Notes under the pieces: generated by a model | The model's database searches: none | What the model was told of the DNA's origin: nothing | Seen by the model: the letters and a program-made list of their open reading frames with translations, nothing else | Source: Emticicia aquatica | GTDB lineage: Bacteria > Bacteroidota > Bacteroidia > Cytophagales > Spirosomataceae | Assembly: GCF_923079645.1 (NCBI RefSeq) | Contig: NZ_CAKLPY010000001.1 | Coordinates: forward strand, 186,001-250,000 | Direction of reading: 5' to 3' | DNA: 64,000 nucleotides | In this document: positions 52,704-61,760 of the stretch, in pieces | Layout: every line of letters starts with the position of its first letter | How positions within the stretch are numbered: the first letter of the stretch is position 1 | Translations under genes and position numbers: made by a program

Positions 52704-54128
52704 ATGAAACAACTTTACCTTTTACTTTTGCTGAATCTTACTTCTTTAAGCCTTTTTGCACAACAAACTACTATGCCTGCGATTTGTAAAAATCCTCCTG
52801 AGGGCTATTCCTTAGGTGGTAGCTTTACTGTTTCTCTTCAATTTGCTTGTTTAGATTTTACAGATAATAAGGCTACTTTTTTTGCTTTAAATCCTTTATC
52901 CCCAAGTGGTGATAAACTAAGTAACCTTGGTTATATTTTCAACTTTAAAGATGGAGATAATCTTATTTTACCCATTTCATTACAAACCTCCACTACCGTT
53001 TCAGAACCTGGTACTTATTGGATATTACAATATGGTAATGAAAAAGGAAATGCTTATATTACTTGTAAATCAGTTGAAGTGATTAAAACCGAACAGCCTG
53101 ATTTTGATTTAATAGTTTGTGGAGAAAATAGCGTAACGGTTACTTTTTTGGATACCCCCAAAAACAAAACTCATGGTAGATACAGTATAGTATGGGGAGA
53201 CGGAATACAAAACGTTTCACCGGTAAATATTAGCCTCCCTTATTCTATGACTCATACTTATCCAAGTGTTCCAATCATACACCCCTATATTGTAACAGAA
53301 TATACCCGAGGTTCTACAAATTTTACAGTTTGCCAGAGTTCTCCTATTGAATTTAATTATCAAAATACCTTAACGCCTAAGATAACTAAATTTGAGACGA
53401 ATAACTCCGTTAGTCAAATAAAAATGGAACATCTTGGTATGAAATCATATAAGTTATTAGCACAGAAAAAAGGGGAAACATCTTGGAGTTTGGTTGGAGA
53501 TACTGATGGTTTTACTAATACCTTCATGGGCTTAGATTTATCAAAAATCTATTATTTTAAATTAAGCAGAAAAGATGATATTTGCCAACGTGCTATTGAG
53601 TCAGATACTGTTAGCAATATAAATCTTGCTTTTGAATATCCCAACAAAATTTCTTGGAATAGCATAGATGATATTTCATCTCTAAAAGAGAAAATAGAAT
53701 ATAGACTTCAACGATATTACCCGAATGTCAGCCCAACAATAAAAACGCTTGATTTTAAACAAACAAATTATTTATTTTCAGAGAATGAATTTGAGGGTTT
53801 CTATAATAACTCCTTTAGAATTGCAGTTAAAACCAGCAATGTAGAAATCCTTTCAAATATTTTCACTCTACCTCCACTAAGTATTGAAAATGATACCTAT
53901 AATAGTGTCAGTATCTACCCAAATCCAATTGAAGAAATCATTCAATTTAATAGCATATTTCAACTAAAAACTGCTGAAATTGTAGATTTACAAGGTAAAG
54001 TTGTTGAAAATCAAGCAATTGAAGAAAATCATATTTCGGTAAAAAACTTGCCCAAAGGCAAATATATCTTGCGTTTGTATAACCAAGAAAAGAAACTAAT
54101 TGTCAATAAAACGATTGTGAAAATGTGA
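52704..54128 (+). CDS. Secreted protein with a type IX secretion sorting domain
   Basis: A 474-residue protein with an N-terminal signal peptide (about 1-19, ending LFAQQ), PKD-like segments in the middle (WGDG near residue 168 and a THTYP turn near 188) and a C-terminal type A sorting domain (about 395-474: SVSIYPNPIEEIIQF, LKTAEIVDLQGKVV, LPKGKYILRLYNQEKK). The sorting domain directs export across the outer membrane by the type IX system. No enzymatic domain is seen, so a surface adhesin-like or structural role is possible. It converges on aroQ with only 4 bases between stops. Confidence 0.82.
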   Translation: MKQLYLLLLLNLTSLSLFAQQTTMPAICKNPPEGYSLGGSFTVSLQFACLDFTDNKATFFALNPLSPSGDKLSNLGYIFNFKDGDNLILPISLQTSTTVSEPGTYWILQYGNEKGNAYITCKSVEVIKTEQPDFDLIVCGENSVTVTFLDTPKNKTHGRYSIVWGDGIQNVSPVNISLPYSMTHTYPSVPIIHPYIVTEYTRGSTNFTVCQSSPIEFNYQNTLTPKITKFETNNSVSQIKMEHLGMKSYKLLAQKKGETSWSLVGDTDGFTNTFMGLDLSKIYYFKLSRKDDICQRAIESDTVSNINLAFEYPNKISWNSIDDISSLKEKIEYRLQRYYPNVSPTIKTLDFKQTNYLFSENEFEGFYNNSFRIAVKTSNVEILSNIFTLPPLSIENDTYNSVSIYPNPIEEIIQFNSIFQLKTAEIVDLQGKVVENQAIEENHISVKNLPKGKYILRLYNQEKKLIVNKTIVKM

Positions 54129-54132
54129 GGTA

Positions 54133-54561
54133 TTACAAAAAATACCTTATGCCAAACTCATAACCTTTTACTCCGAGACCTGTAATCATTCCTTTGCAGA
54201 CCCTTGTTAGGTATGAATGATGGCGGAATTCCTCACGGGTATGAATATTTGAAATGTGAACCTCAACTGCAGGCGTTTTTACTGCTGAAAGTGCATCGGC
54301 AATTGCAATAGAAGTATGAGTATAAGCTCCTGCATTAATCACAATTCCTGCGAATTCGGTTTCTCCGTAGCCAATTTCATGGATTTTATCAATAATTGCT
54401 CCTTCGTGGTTCGATTGAAAATAATGGAGCAATATGTCAGGGAAAAGAGCTTTTAATTCTTCAAAATAAGCCTCAAAAGTTAAACTTCCATAAATATGTG
54501 GTTCACGTTTTCCTAATAAATTAAGATTTGGCCCGTTGATTATGATGATATTTTTTGACAT
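54133..54561 (-). CDS. aroQ: Type II 3-dehydroquinate dehydratase
   Basis: A 142-residue type II dehydroquinase, which converts 3-dehydroquinate to 3-dehydroshikimate in aromatic amino acid synthesis. Typical segments are IIINGPNLNLLGKREPHIYG with the active-site arginine and tyrosine, NAGAYTHTSIAIADAL, and EVHISNIHTREEFRHHSYL with the catalytic histidine. Length fits the family. It is isolated from other aro genes and divergent from xerD. Confidence 0.96.
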   Translation of the reverse strand: MSKNIIIINGPNLNLLGKREPHIYGSLTFEAYFEELKALFPDILLHYFQSNHEGAIIDKIHEIGYGETEFAGIVINAGAYTHTSIAIADALSAVKTPAVEVHISNIHTREEFRHHSYLTRVCKGMITGLGVKGYEFGIRYFL

Positions 54562-54618
54562 AAAATGAAAGTATAGAGATAAAACACTTATTTTGTCATA
54601 AAATTAGTGTTTTCTTTT

Positions 54619-55551
54619 ATGAATTGGGAAATCTACATTCAACATTTTAAAAACTTCCTTCGTTTGGAGCGTTCGATGTCCGAAAACTCTATTGAAGCGT
54701 ATATCCATGATGTTGAAAAATTGAGCCAATTTTCCGAAATTTCGCAGCATCAGCCTACTCCTGAAAGTATAAGCGAACGAGATATTATGGATTTTTTGGA
54801 ATATTTGGGAGAATTCGGAATATCAGCAACTTCACAGGCCAGAATTCTTTCTGGAATAAAGTCTTTTTATAAATATTTGGCTATCGAAAATTTGATTCAA
54901 ATTGACCCCACGCAATTGATTGAATCGCCAAAAATTGGTCGAAAATTGCCTGATACTTTATCATTTCCCGAAATTGAATCGATGTTAGATATGATTGACC
55001 TCTCAACGCCTGAAGGTACGAGGAATAGAGCAATTTTGGAGGTTTTGTATAGTTGTGGAATGCGGGTATCTGAACTGATTGAATTGAAAATGACTAATTG
55101 TTATTTTGATATTGGATTCGTAAGAGTTGTTGGAAAAGGACAAAAAGTTAGGCTCATCCCGATTGGTCGAGATGCGATTAAATACACAAAAATTTACTTA
55201 GAAAGTATCAGAAATCACCAAGATGTAAACCCCGAATCAGAAGACATTGTATTCTTGAATCGTCGAGGAAAACAACTTTCCAGAGTAATGATTTTCTTGA
55301 TAATCAAAGCATTAGCCGAACGAGCGGGCATTCAAAAGAATATTTCTCCGCATACATTTAGGCATTCGTTTGCCACACACCTCATTGAAGGTGGAGCTGA
55401 CTTGCGAGCTGTTCAAGAAATGCTTGGGCACGAATCAATCACAACAACTGAGATTTATACGCACCTCGACCGAGTATTTTTACAAGAAACAATGGCAAGT
55501 TATCATCCAAGAGAAAGTAGTAAAAATCATTATCATCGAAAACAAAATTAA
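54619..55551 (+). CDS. xerD: Tyrosine recombinase XerD
   Basis: A 310-residue tyrosine recombinase from the ATG at 54619 (an upstream GTG at 54607 is weaker). The N-terminal SAM-like domain (about 1-95) is followed by the catalytic domain with the first arginine in YSCGMRVSELIEL, the HTFRHSFATHL box with histidine-x-x-arginine, LGHESITTTEIYTHLD with a late histidine and the nucleophilic tyrosine. XerC/XerD resolve chromosome dimers at dif during cell division. It is a housekeeping type rather than a phage integrase. Confidence 0.93.
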   Translation: MNWEIYIQHFKNFLRLERSMSENSIEAYIHDVEKLSQFSEISQHQPTPESISERDIMDFLEYLGEFGISATSQARILSGIKSFYKYLAIENLIQIDPTQLIESPKIGRKLPDTLSFPEIESMLDMIDLSTPEGTRNRAILEVLYSCGMRVSELIELKMTNCYFDIGFVRVVGKGQKVRLIPIGRDAIKYTKIYLESIRNHQDVNPESEDIVFLNRRGKQLSRVMIFLIIKALAERAGIQKNISPHTFRHSFATHLIEGGADLRAVQEMLGHESITTTEIYTHLDRVFLQETMASYHPRESSKNHYHRKQN

Positions 55552-55575
55552 TTGACCAAAGCGATTCGAAAATTT

Positions 55576-56529
55576 ATGGCAGATAAAATAGTTACACTTA
55601 CCGTCAATCCAGCAATTGATAAAAGTACGAAGTTTTCGGGTTTGGTAGCCGAACAGAAAATTCGTTGTGAAAATCCGCACTTCGATGCGGGTGGGGGAGG
55701 AGTCAATGTCTCGAAAGCGATTGCTCGTTTGGGAGGAAAATCAGAAGCGATTTTTACCGCTGGTGGGCCTTCTGGAGAGCTTTTACAAGATTTGTTAAAA
55801 AAAGAAGCAATTGATTATCAGGTAATTAAGACTAAAAACTGGACAAGAGAAAATTTTATAGCTGTAGATTCATTAACCAATGCTCAATATCGTTTTGGAA
55901 TGCCAGGAGCGGTGATTTTGCCAGAAGAAGCTAACGGAATTTTGAAACTGATTGAGCAATTAAGTCCAACTTATTTGGTGGCGAGTGGTAGCCTTTCAGA
56001 AGGATTAGGAGATGATTTCTACGAAAAAGTAGCGGCAGTTTCTCGTAAAATTGGTTCAAAATTAATCATTGATACATCTGGCGAGCCTCTCCAAAAAGCC
56101 ATTGATGAAGGCGTTTATTTGTTAAAACCAAATCTAGGAGAATTGGCAAAATTGGTTGGTAGCAATGTTCTCGAAATCGACCAAGTTGATGAAGCAGCTC
56201 GTGAAATAATAGCCAAAGGTGGTTGTGAAATCGTGGTTGTTTCGCTCGGGCCACAAGGAGCGGTTTTGGTTTCAAAAGATATTTGTGAGCACATTCCCGC
56301 ACCTTCTGTACAGAAAAAAAGTACTGTTGGAGCGGGCGATAGTATGGTTGGCGGCATGGTTTGGGCTTTATCACAAGGGAAAAGTTTGCAAGAAATGTTG
56401 CGATGGGGAGTGGCGTGTGGCTCGGCAGCGACAATGAATGAAGGGACACAATTGTTCAAAAAAGAAGATGCAGAAAGACTCTTCGGATGGCTTAATAGTT
56501 ACGGAGAAAAGTATGGAAAAAAGGCTTGA
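55576..56529 (+). CDS. pfkB: PfkB family sugar-phosphate kinase (1-phosphofructokinase / 6-phosphofructokinase II-like)
   Basis: A 317-residue ribokinase-type kinase from the ATG at 55576. It has the TLTVNPAIDK start typical of 1-phosphofructokinase and PfkB, a GGGGVNVSKAIARLGG loop, and the catalytic GAGDSMVGGM near the C-terminus. It probably phosphorylates fructose 1-phosphate, fructose 6-phosphate or tagatose 6-phosphate. The start overlaps nothing; it follows xerD by 24 bases. A possible TTG start at 55552 is not needed. Confidence 0.88.
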   Translation: MADKIVTLTVNPAIDKSTKFSGLVAEQKIRCENPHFDAGGGGVNVSKAIARLGGKSEAIFTAGGPSGELLQDLLKKEAIDYQVIKTKNWTRENFIAVDSLTNAQYRFGMPGAVILPEEANGILKLIEQLSPTYLVASGSLSEGLGDDFYEKVAAVSRKIGSKLIIDTSGEPLQKAIDEGVYLLKPNLGELAKLVGSNVLEIDQVDEAAREIIAKGGCEIVVVSLGPQGAVLVSKDICEHIPAPSVQKKSTVGAGDSMVGGMVWALSQGKSLQEMLRWGVACGSAATMNEGTQLFKKEDAERLFGWLNSYGEKYGKKA

Positions 56530-56576
56530 TTTTTCGAGAAATTGTCAATTTTATAAAACTTTAGTTTAATTTAAAG

Positions 56577-57335
56577 ATGAAAAACATCCCTTTTTTCTTT
56601 GTATTCTTCATTTCTTTTTTCCTTTTGGGTAAATCAATTTCGGCACAAATCATTCATTCTCACAACGATTATGAACAAAAACAGCCATTTTTTGCAGCTT
56701 ATAACTTAGGTTTTGATTCGATTGAAGCCGATTTGTATTTGAAAGATGGGGAACTTTGTGTAGCCCATGACCAAAAAGACGTTTCGACCGACCGAACTTT
56801 AAAAAAGCTTTATATTGAGCCATTATTGACCAAAATTAAAGAAAACGGTGGTTATCCATATTCCAATAAAAAATCTTTGCAGTTATTGTTAGATTTGAAA
56901 AAAGACGGAAAAGATATTTTGAAAGTTTTATACAAAGAACTTAAACCTTATCAAAAAGAACTTCGTCATGTAACGATTAGCATTAGCGGCGATATGCCTC
57001 CGCCCGATGAATTTGAAAATTATGATAAAATGTTCTTTTTTGATGGCAGAAAAAACCTGATTTATTCCAAAAAAGCCTTTAAAAAAGTGTCGTTGGTGAG
57101 TGCAAGTTTCTTGGATTTTGGCAAATATTGGACAGGAAAAATGCCTTTGTCGGATGATGTTTCTGAGAAAATCCGTATTTTTGTTGAGGAGATGCACGCT
57201 AAAAATAAAAAAGTAAGAATTTGGGGAACCCCCAATACGACTTTGGCTTATGAAACTTTGCAGAAGCTAAAAGTAGATATTATTGGTACGGATGATTTGG
57301 CATTGCTAAGAAATTTTATAGATAATCCGAAATGA
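56577..57335 (+). CDS. Secreted GDPD/PI-PLC-like phosphodiesterase
   Basis: The 252-residue protein has a signal peptide (about 1-23) and a TIM-barrel phosphodiesterase core: IIHSHNDYEQKQP, FDSIEADLYLKDGELCVAHD (about 51-69), LQLLLDLKKD and VRIWGTPN. This is the GDPD-type pattern with catalytic histidines in HSHND and AHD and a metal-binding glutamate. It may cleave glycerophosphodiesters or phosphoinositide-like lipids outside the cytoplasm. The DUF4198 gene follows with only 17 bases between. Confidence 0.8.
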   Translation: MKNIPFFFVFFISFFLLGKSISAQIIHSHNDYEQKQPFFAAYNLGFDSIEADLYLKDGELCVAHDQKDVSTDRTLKKLYIEPLLTKIKENGGYPYSNKKSLQLLLDLKKDGKDILKVLYKELKPYQKELRHVTISISGDMPPPDEFENYDKMFFFDGRKNLIYSKKAFKKVSLVSASFLDFGKYWTGKMPLSDDVSEKIRIFVEEMHAKNKKVRIWGTPNTTLAYETLQKLKVDIIGTDDLALLRNFIDNPK

Positions 57336-57352
57336 TTTTAACTATTCAAAAC

Positions 57353-58141
57353 ATGAAAAAAGTAAGTATTATATTGGCTTTATTGGTGGTTTCATTGATA
57401 ACTTTTGCACATGAGTTTTGGCTTGAACCACAAAAGTTTCTTTTATCAATTGGTGAAAAAATCAATTTTAGGGTTTTTGTTGGTGAAAATTTTACGGGCG
57501 AAGAAGTTGATTTTTCAAAGTTTGAGGTTGCCAAATTTTCAATATATTCTAGCAAAGGCGAGGAGTCAATAAAAGGTAAATTAACCGAACAAAATCTAAG
57601 CGATTTTCTGAAATTTGATGCAGAAGGAAATCATTTGATTGCTTTCAATAATACCAATAAACACATCGAATTGGAAGCGGATAAATTTAATGAATACTTA
57701 AAAGATGATGGCTTGGATAATGTTTTGTTGTTCAGAAAAACAAATAAACAATTAAAAAAACGAGGTACTGAAGAATACCAACGATGCGTAAAAACGTTAC
57801 TCCAAGTTGAGAATGTTCATGATGAAACTTACCGAATTAATACAGGAATGAAGCTTGAAATTATTCCTGAACAAAACCCGTATTTGAGCGATAAATCATT
57901 GACATTCAAGGTTTTGTTTGATAATAAACCACTTAAAAATGCTTTGGTAGTTGTTTGGCAAAAAGGTATTGAAAAGTCCAATAAACGCAATTTTAGAAGT
58001 GATGCTGATGGCAAAATTACGTTTGTATTTGAGCCAAAAGGTATTTGGATGGTGAGTGCAGTAAACATGGTACCACACTCAAATCCGAAAGAAGCTGATT
58101 GGCAAAGCTACTGGGGTAGCTATACTTTTGGGTTCAATTAA
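57353..58141 (+). CDS. DUF4198 family secreted protein
   Basis: From the ATG at 57353 the product has 262 residues with a signal peptide (MKKVSIILALLVVSLITFA) and then HEFWLEPQKF, the start of DUF4198. Such proteins are often near metal (nickel, cobalt or iron) uptake genes and may be metal-binding or surface proteins; here no metal gene is adjacent. It follows the GDPD-like gene in the same direction and ends 3 bases before the convergent collar-domain gene. Confidence 0.83.
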   Translation: MKKVSIILALLVVSLITFAHEFWLEPQKFLLSIGEKINFRVFVGENFTGEEVDFSKFEVAKFSIYSSKGEESIKGKLTEQNLSDFLKFDAEGNHLIAFNNTNKHIELEADKFNEYLKDDGLDNVLLFRKTNKQLKKRGTEEYQRCVKTLLQVENVHDETYRINTGMKLEIIPEQNPYLSDKSLTFKVLFDNKPLKNALVVVWQKGIEKSNKRNFRSDADGKITFVFEPKGIWMVSAVNMVPHSNPKEADWQSYWGSYTFGFN

Positions 58142-58144
58142 AGG

Positions 58145-58915
58145 CTAATTTTTTTCACCTAAATCCCAAGTAATTCCACTAGAACTGCCAACATGAACAG
58201 GTGTAGCGGCTCTTAAATCTGGCAGAGCAAAAGTTGTTCTACCGTCGCCACCATAAGTTGTTCCTAAAAGGCTGAATAATGCAACATTATCACCTATTAA
58301 TAGCAGTTGCCCATTACAAAGAGCCCAACCTCTAGGAGCAAAATTACCAGCAAACATTGTTATTTCGCCAATAAATGGGTCTAAACCTGTCACTCCATCA
58401 ATTGATTTTACCCTTGATGACATTAAATCTCTTGATGGAAATATACCTTGTAATGCAATGATATAATTAATACCTACTCGATTATTGCCTTTGGTGAAAC
58501 CAACATTACCATTTACATCGTTTTTAACTAAAAAGTCTCTCGAACTACCCCCATTCGCAATTTGGAGATTATTGGTTTTAGTCAAGCCGTTTACCTCCAC
58601 AATACGATTGTATAAATCAATCGAACAAGCATTTTGCCCTGCACCAACAAAATAAAACTTATCTTCCACATCATTGTATTGTAATCCATAATTAGTGTAA
58701 GCAGGTGAATGAGCAATTACCATTCTTGTTGAATTTTGAGTGCCACCGGCAAACATGTACATCATTGGCACATTGGCAGCATATTGTTCGGGGAATTTAA
58801 TGCTTTGTTGAGCGTCTGACAGAGAAATACCGTCTATCGGTAGGATGGTTATTGATTGAGATTTTCCGAAAAGGAAAGATAAACTCAAAATTGTAGTAAA
58901 GAAGAAAGTTTTCAT
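58145..58915 (-). CDS. Secreted phage tail-collar domain protein
   Basis: A 256-residue protein with a signal peptide (ending FGKSQS), a novel N-terminal part and a C-terminal tail collar domain (about 180-240: EITMFAGNFAPRGWALCNGQLL, LFSLLGTTYGGDGRTTFALPDLR). Tail collar domains occur in phage fibres and in microcystin-dependent-protein-like bacterial proteins. The signal peptide and single-gene setting suggest a surface or secreted protein rather than a phage remnant. Only one domain copy is present, ending shortly after the RAATPVHVG segment. Confidence 0.8.
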   Translation of the reverse strand: MKTFFFTTILSLSFLFGKSQSITILPIDGISLSDAQQSIKFPEQYAANVPMMYMFAGGTQNSTRMVIAHSPAYTNYGLQYNDVEDKFYFVGAGQNACSIDLYNRIVEVNGLTKTNNLQIANGGSSRDFLVKNDVNGNVGFTKGNNRVGINYIIALQGIFPSRDLMSSRVKSIDGVTGLDPFIGEITMFAGNFAPRGWALCNGQLLLIGDNVALFSLLGTTYGGDGRTTFALPDLRAATPVHVGSSSGITWDLGEKN

Positions 58916-59011
58916 AACTAAGAATCGTTTATTAGATTAATAGCCAAATTTATACAATTTTTGAATTCAGTGTTTTGTTTTGAAAATAATTTACTGAATG
59001 GTAGATTATTG

Positions 59012-59074
59012 AAAAAAAAATGCTGCCTCAAAGGCTAAATGCTTGAAAACATAAAGCTTTTGAGACAGCATTTT
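59012..59074 (-). terminator. Terminator after the NmrA-like gene
   Basis: AAAATGCTG-CTCAAA (59017-59032) pairs with TTTGAG-CAGCATTTT (59059-59074) with one mismatched pair, with a longer A-run at the low-coordinate end. It lies 5 bases past the NmrA-like gene stop. Confidence 0.75.
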
Positions 59075-59078
59075 ACAA

Positions 59079-59723
59079 TTAATATGCTACTGTGAAACGT
59101 TGCTGAATAAACTGATTTTTCTCCAACTCATCAACCAAAGCTACGGCAAGGTCTTGTACCGAAATTTTGCTTTCACCTTTTTCATCGGTTAATAATTGGT
59201 CTCCACCCAAACGGAAATTTGCAGTGCGTTCGCCTGGTTCGAGCATGATTGCAGGGCTTAAAAATGTCCAATCAAGGGCTTTTTCTCCACGCAAATAAGT
59301 TAAATAATCACGAGCAGACGTAGCACCCGCTTTCCATTCTGCTGGAAATTGTGGCGTATCAACCAATTGAAGGGTTGGCGTAACTTGCAAGCTTCCTGCA
59401 CCACCAACCACCAATAAACGCTTGATTCCTGCTTTTTTTGTGCCTTCTTGTATTGCTTTTGAGCCAGCCAAGAAATCATCATACAAATTTGGGTTTGCCC
59501 AACCTGCATTATACGCACTCAAAACGGCCTCATTTCCTGCAACTAAAGCAGCTACTGAATCACTATCTGACGCATCGCGTTGTTTGATTGTTAAATTTGG
59601 ATTTTGTATTGTAATTTTTTCAGGATTACGCACAATCGCTGTTACTTCGTGTCCACGAGTGAGGGCTTCTTTTAATAATTCTGAGCCAACAAAGCCTGAT
59701 GCTCCTATAATTGCTACTTTCAT
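59079..59723 (-). CDS. NAD(P)-binding SDR-like protein (YwnB/NmrA type)
   Basis: The 214-residue protein has an N-terminal nucleotide-binding motif MKVAIIGASGFVGSELL, an AIVRNPEKI segment, a VVGGAGSL strand and a WTFLSPA motif, as in atypical short-chain dehydrogenases of the NmrA/YwnB group. In Bacillus subtilis a similar gene (ywnB) sits next to the Rrf2-type ywnA. The same order occurs here: the Rrf2-type regulator gene is upstream on the same strand. It is probably a redox- or stress-responsive NAD(P) protein. A 21-base operator-like palindrome precedes it. Confidence 0.85.
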   Translation of the reverse strand: MKVAIIGASGFVGSELLKEALTRGHEVTAIVRNPEKITIQNPNLTIKQRDASDSDSVAALVAGNEAVLSAYNAGWANPNLYDDFLAGSKAIQEGTKKAGIKRLLVVGGAGSLQVTPTLQLVDTPQFPAEWKAGATSARDYLTYLRGEKALDWTFLSPAIMLEPGERTANFRLGGDQLLTDEKGESKISVQDLAVALVDELEKNQFIQQRFTVAY

Positions 59724-59752
59724 GTTGTTTGTTTTTATTGTTTCAAAAATAA

Positions 59753-59773
59753 CTGTATTAAAAAATATTACAG
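59753..59773. promoter_or_regulatory. Rrf2 operator-like element upstream of the NmrA-like gene
   Basis: CTGTATT-N7-ATTACAG has the same spacing as the element before the Rrf2 gene itself. It begins 30 bases before the NmrA-like ATG. Confidence 0.6.
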
Positions 59774-59789
59774 TTTACGGTAAAAAAAA

Positions 59790-60203
59790 TTATTCAAATT
59801 GGTTACTAAATTCGGCTAGACTAATCTTACCGAGACTTTCCAAAATAGCATCATCTGCAATTTGAAAAATCCCTTCAATATGCTGGTTGATTTGTCTGCC
59901 AACTGGACAAGCAGGATTAGGCGTATTTTTGCTTTTACCAAACACCGTTGCATCTTGTCGAACGGCTTTATAGACTTCAGAAAGCAAGATATTTTGGGCG
60001 TTTTTGGCCAGAAAACAACCGCCATTTTTGCCTTCTTTGCTTTGCACCATTCCTGCTTTGCGTAAAATCGTAATTTCTTTTCGCACCAAAACAGGATTAA
60101 TGTTAATGCTTGCCGCTATTATTTCCGACGACATAGGTTTTCCATCTGCCTTTGCAAGCAGCGTAAGAATATGTACCGATATTTGAAATCTTGCGTTGTT
60201 CAT
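59790..60203 (-). CDS. Rrf2 family transcriptional regulator (YwnA-like)
   Basis: A 137-residue Rrf2-type protein with the winged-helix start ARFQISVHILTLLAKADGKPMSSEIIAA, a SININPVLVRKEITILRKAGMV recognition helix and a KNGGCFLA wing. Iron-sulfur Rrf2 proteins of the IscR type have three cysteines; only scattered cysteines occur here (in GGCF and PACPVG), so an Fe-S cluster is uncertain and a YwnA-like thiol or ligand sensor is more likely. It lies directly upstream of the NmrA-like gene; the two share matching operators. Confidence 0.88.
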   Translation of the reverse strand: MNNARFQISVHILTLLAKADGKPMSSEIIAASININPVLVRKEITILRKAGMVQSKEGKNGGCFLAKNAQNILLSEVYKAVRQDATVFGKSKNTPNPACPVGRQINQHIEGIFQIADDAILESLGKISLAEFSNQFE

Positions 60204-60204
60204 T

Positions 60205-60225
60205 CTGTAATTATTAATATTACAG
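60205..60225. promoter_or_regulatory. Rrf2 operator-like palindrome at the start of the Rrf2 gene
   Basis: CTGTAAT-N7-ATTACAG is a perfect inverted repeat just before the start codon. It matches the element before the NmrA-like gene and suggests autoregulation. Confidence 0.6.
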
Positions 60226-60257
60226 TTTTGTTAATTGATTAGTTCCACAAAGCTGAA

Positions 60258-61739
60258 TTATTTTTTGCCATGTTTGCGGAATGCGGCAATTAATTGATAA
60301 ATACCGTAACCAATAAATATTCTACCAAAAAAATCCCAAAAACTACTCCAAAAACTTAAAGTTATTTCTTGGTCACGAATAAAATCAAATTTATGTGTAG
60401 GGTTAAAAAACTCAAAAAAGTACATTTTCTTATTTATAAATGGCTTATAGTCAAGCAAAAAAGAGTAACCATTTTTCTTAAAAAAATAATTAGAATCAAA
60501 CATGTAGTATAAACTCCATGTGTAGAAAAGAAAGAAAATTAATGAAGAGATTACTGTAAATTTAAAAGCTCTTTGCCAACTTTGCCCATGGTTATTTGTC
60601 CATTTATTTAGAAAAACATTAACCTTTTCCCAATTTTTGGGCAAAGTTTGTAAATAAACGTTCATTTCTTCTGCTTGATATTTACCTGCTTCAACTAAAT
60701 CTCCTCTATTTTCATAAATTTTCTTTATTTGGCTTAATGCAAGGCGTTTTTGCTGTTTATCTTTTGAAATGATATTTTTTGAAAGAGGCATTTCAGTTCC
60801 TGCCAAGAAAACTTCACTAATTTTTGAAGATTGAAATTCAAGATTAAAACCTGTTAAATCACAGTTTATAAAAGTAGTTTTGCCCATGTCACTGTTTTTG
60901 AAGGCGATTTTGGGCGTAATTTGAGTATTACTTTTTGTTTTAGATGCAAGATTTAGAACGTAAGACATAGTATAATTTTCTTCCGTTTTTATATTTACAA
61001 AGTATAAATTCCCAAAATTGGTAAAATTATCAAATATTACTTCATTAAAATGGGCTTGATTAAATTGAATAAAATTGTCTTTTGTTGAAATAGCTTTGCC
61101 GAATACGAGTGAATTAATATGGGTTTCATTAATGAAAAAATTGGAACTACCCTTTAAAGCGGAGAATAAAAAGTTTTCAATAAATACATCTTTTGAGATT
61201 GAAAATTTATTGATTTTATCAATATTTTCAATTTGTAAATATTGAATTTCTGAATTTGAAATAGAAAATTCATTTTCAAATTTCCCTCCAATAAAATTAA
61301 GGACACGATAATTTCCTGACACTTTAAAATTCTGATACTCTCCACCCAAAATGTAGATAGAGCAGTTAATAGAGTGTTCGCATGTAATATTTTTTATTTT
61401 ACACTCATTAGAAAATTCAATGTAACAATCGTTTCTCAGGTTGTCAAAATGTAATGAATTGCAAGTTGCTCTAATCCACAATTGTTCATTGAAATAACAT
61501 TTATTTATGAATTGAATGGATTTATTTGAAGAAGCTTTTAGACTAAATGGATGAAAAAAATCACACTCATCAAATATTAAATCATAAGGTATTTCAATTG
61601 GAATTAATGTAACAAAAAAGTATACTCTATAATTTTTTATCAAGATTGTTATATTTCCATATCCATCATCGATGATAAAAGAGGGTATTTTACCACTCAA
61701 TACATCCTCAAGTTTATGAACCATTTCCTTTTTTGCCAT
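60258..61739 (-). CDS. Pentapeptide-like membrane protein of unknown function
   Basis: The 493-residue protein has a long N-terminal region (about 1-310) with repeated short beta-helix-like strands (for example TFINCDLTGFNLEF), consistent with a pentapeptide or related solenoid. A soluble helical linker follows (about 320-370), then one clear membrane helix (about 388-407) and a second hydrophobic segment near the end (about 465-487). I do not recognise a catalytic motif. It is 21 bases downstream of a ROK kinase gene. Possible roles range from a scaffold to a channel-like sensor; none is supported directly. Confidence 0.6.
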   Translation of the reverse strand: MAKKEMVHKLEDVLSGKIPSFIIDDGYGNITILIKNYRVYFFVTLIPIEIPYDLIFDECDFFHPFSLKASSNKSIQFINKCYFNEQLWIRATCNSLHFDNLRNDCYIEFSNECKIKNITCEHSINCSIYILGGEYQNFKVSGNYRVLNFIGGKFENEFSISNSEIQYLQIENIDKINKFSISKDVFIENFLFSALKGSSNFFINETHINSLVFGKAISTKDNFIQFNQAHFNEVIFDNFTNFGNLYFVNIKTEENYTMSYVLNLASKTKSNTQITPKIAFKNSDMGKTTFINCDLTGFNLEFQSSKISEVFLAGTEMPLSKNIISKDKQQKRLALSQIKKIYENRGDLVEAGKYQAEEMNVYLQTLPKNWEKVNVFLNKWTNNHGQSWQRAFKFTVISSLIFFLFYTWSLYYMFDSNYFFKKNGYSFLLDYKPFINKKMYFFEFFNPTHKFDFIRDQEITLSFWSSFWDFFGRIFIGYGIYQLIAAFRKHGKK

Positions 61740-61760
61740 AATATATAATATTTATGATTC

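Noticed and set aside
54619..55551. Phage or island integrase
   Set aside because: The protein fits housekeeping XerD, with no neighbouring mobile genes, att repeats or foreign base composition.
56066..56459. Overlapping open frames of 114-127 codons antisense to pfkB
   Set aside because: They lie wholly opposite a convincing kinase gene and have no homology features.
58145..58915. Prophage remnant
   Set aside because: The collar-domain protein has a signal peptide and stands alone; no other phage gene is near.
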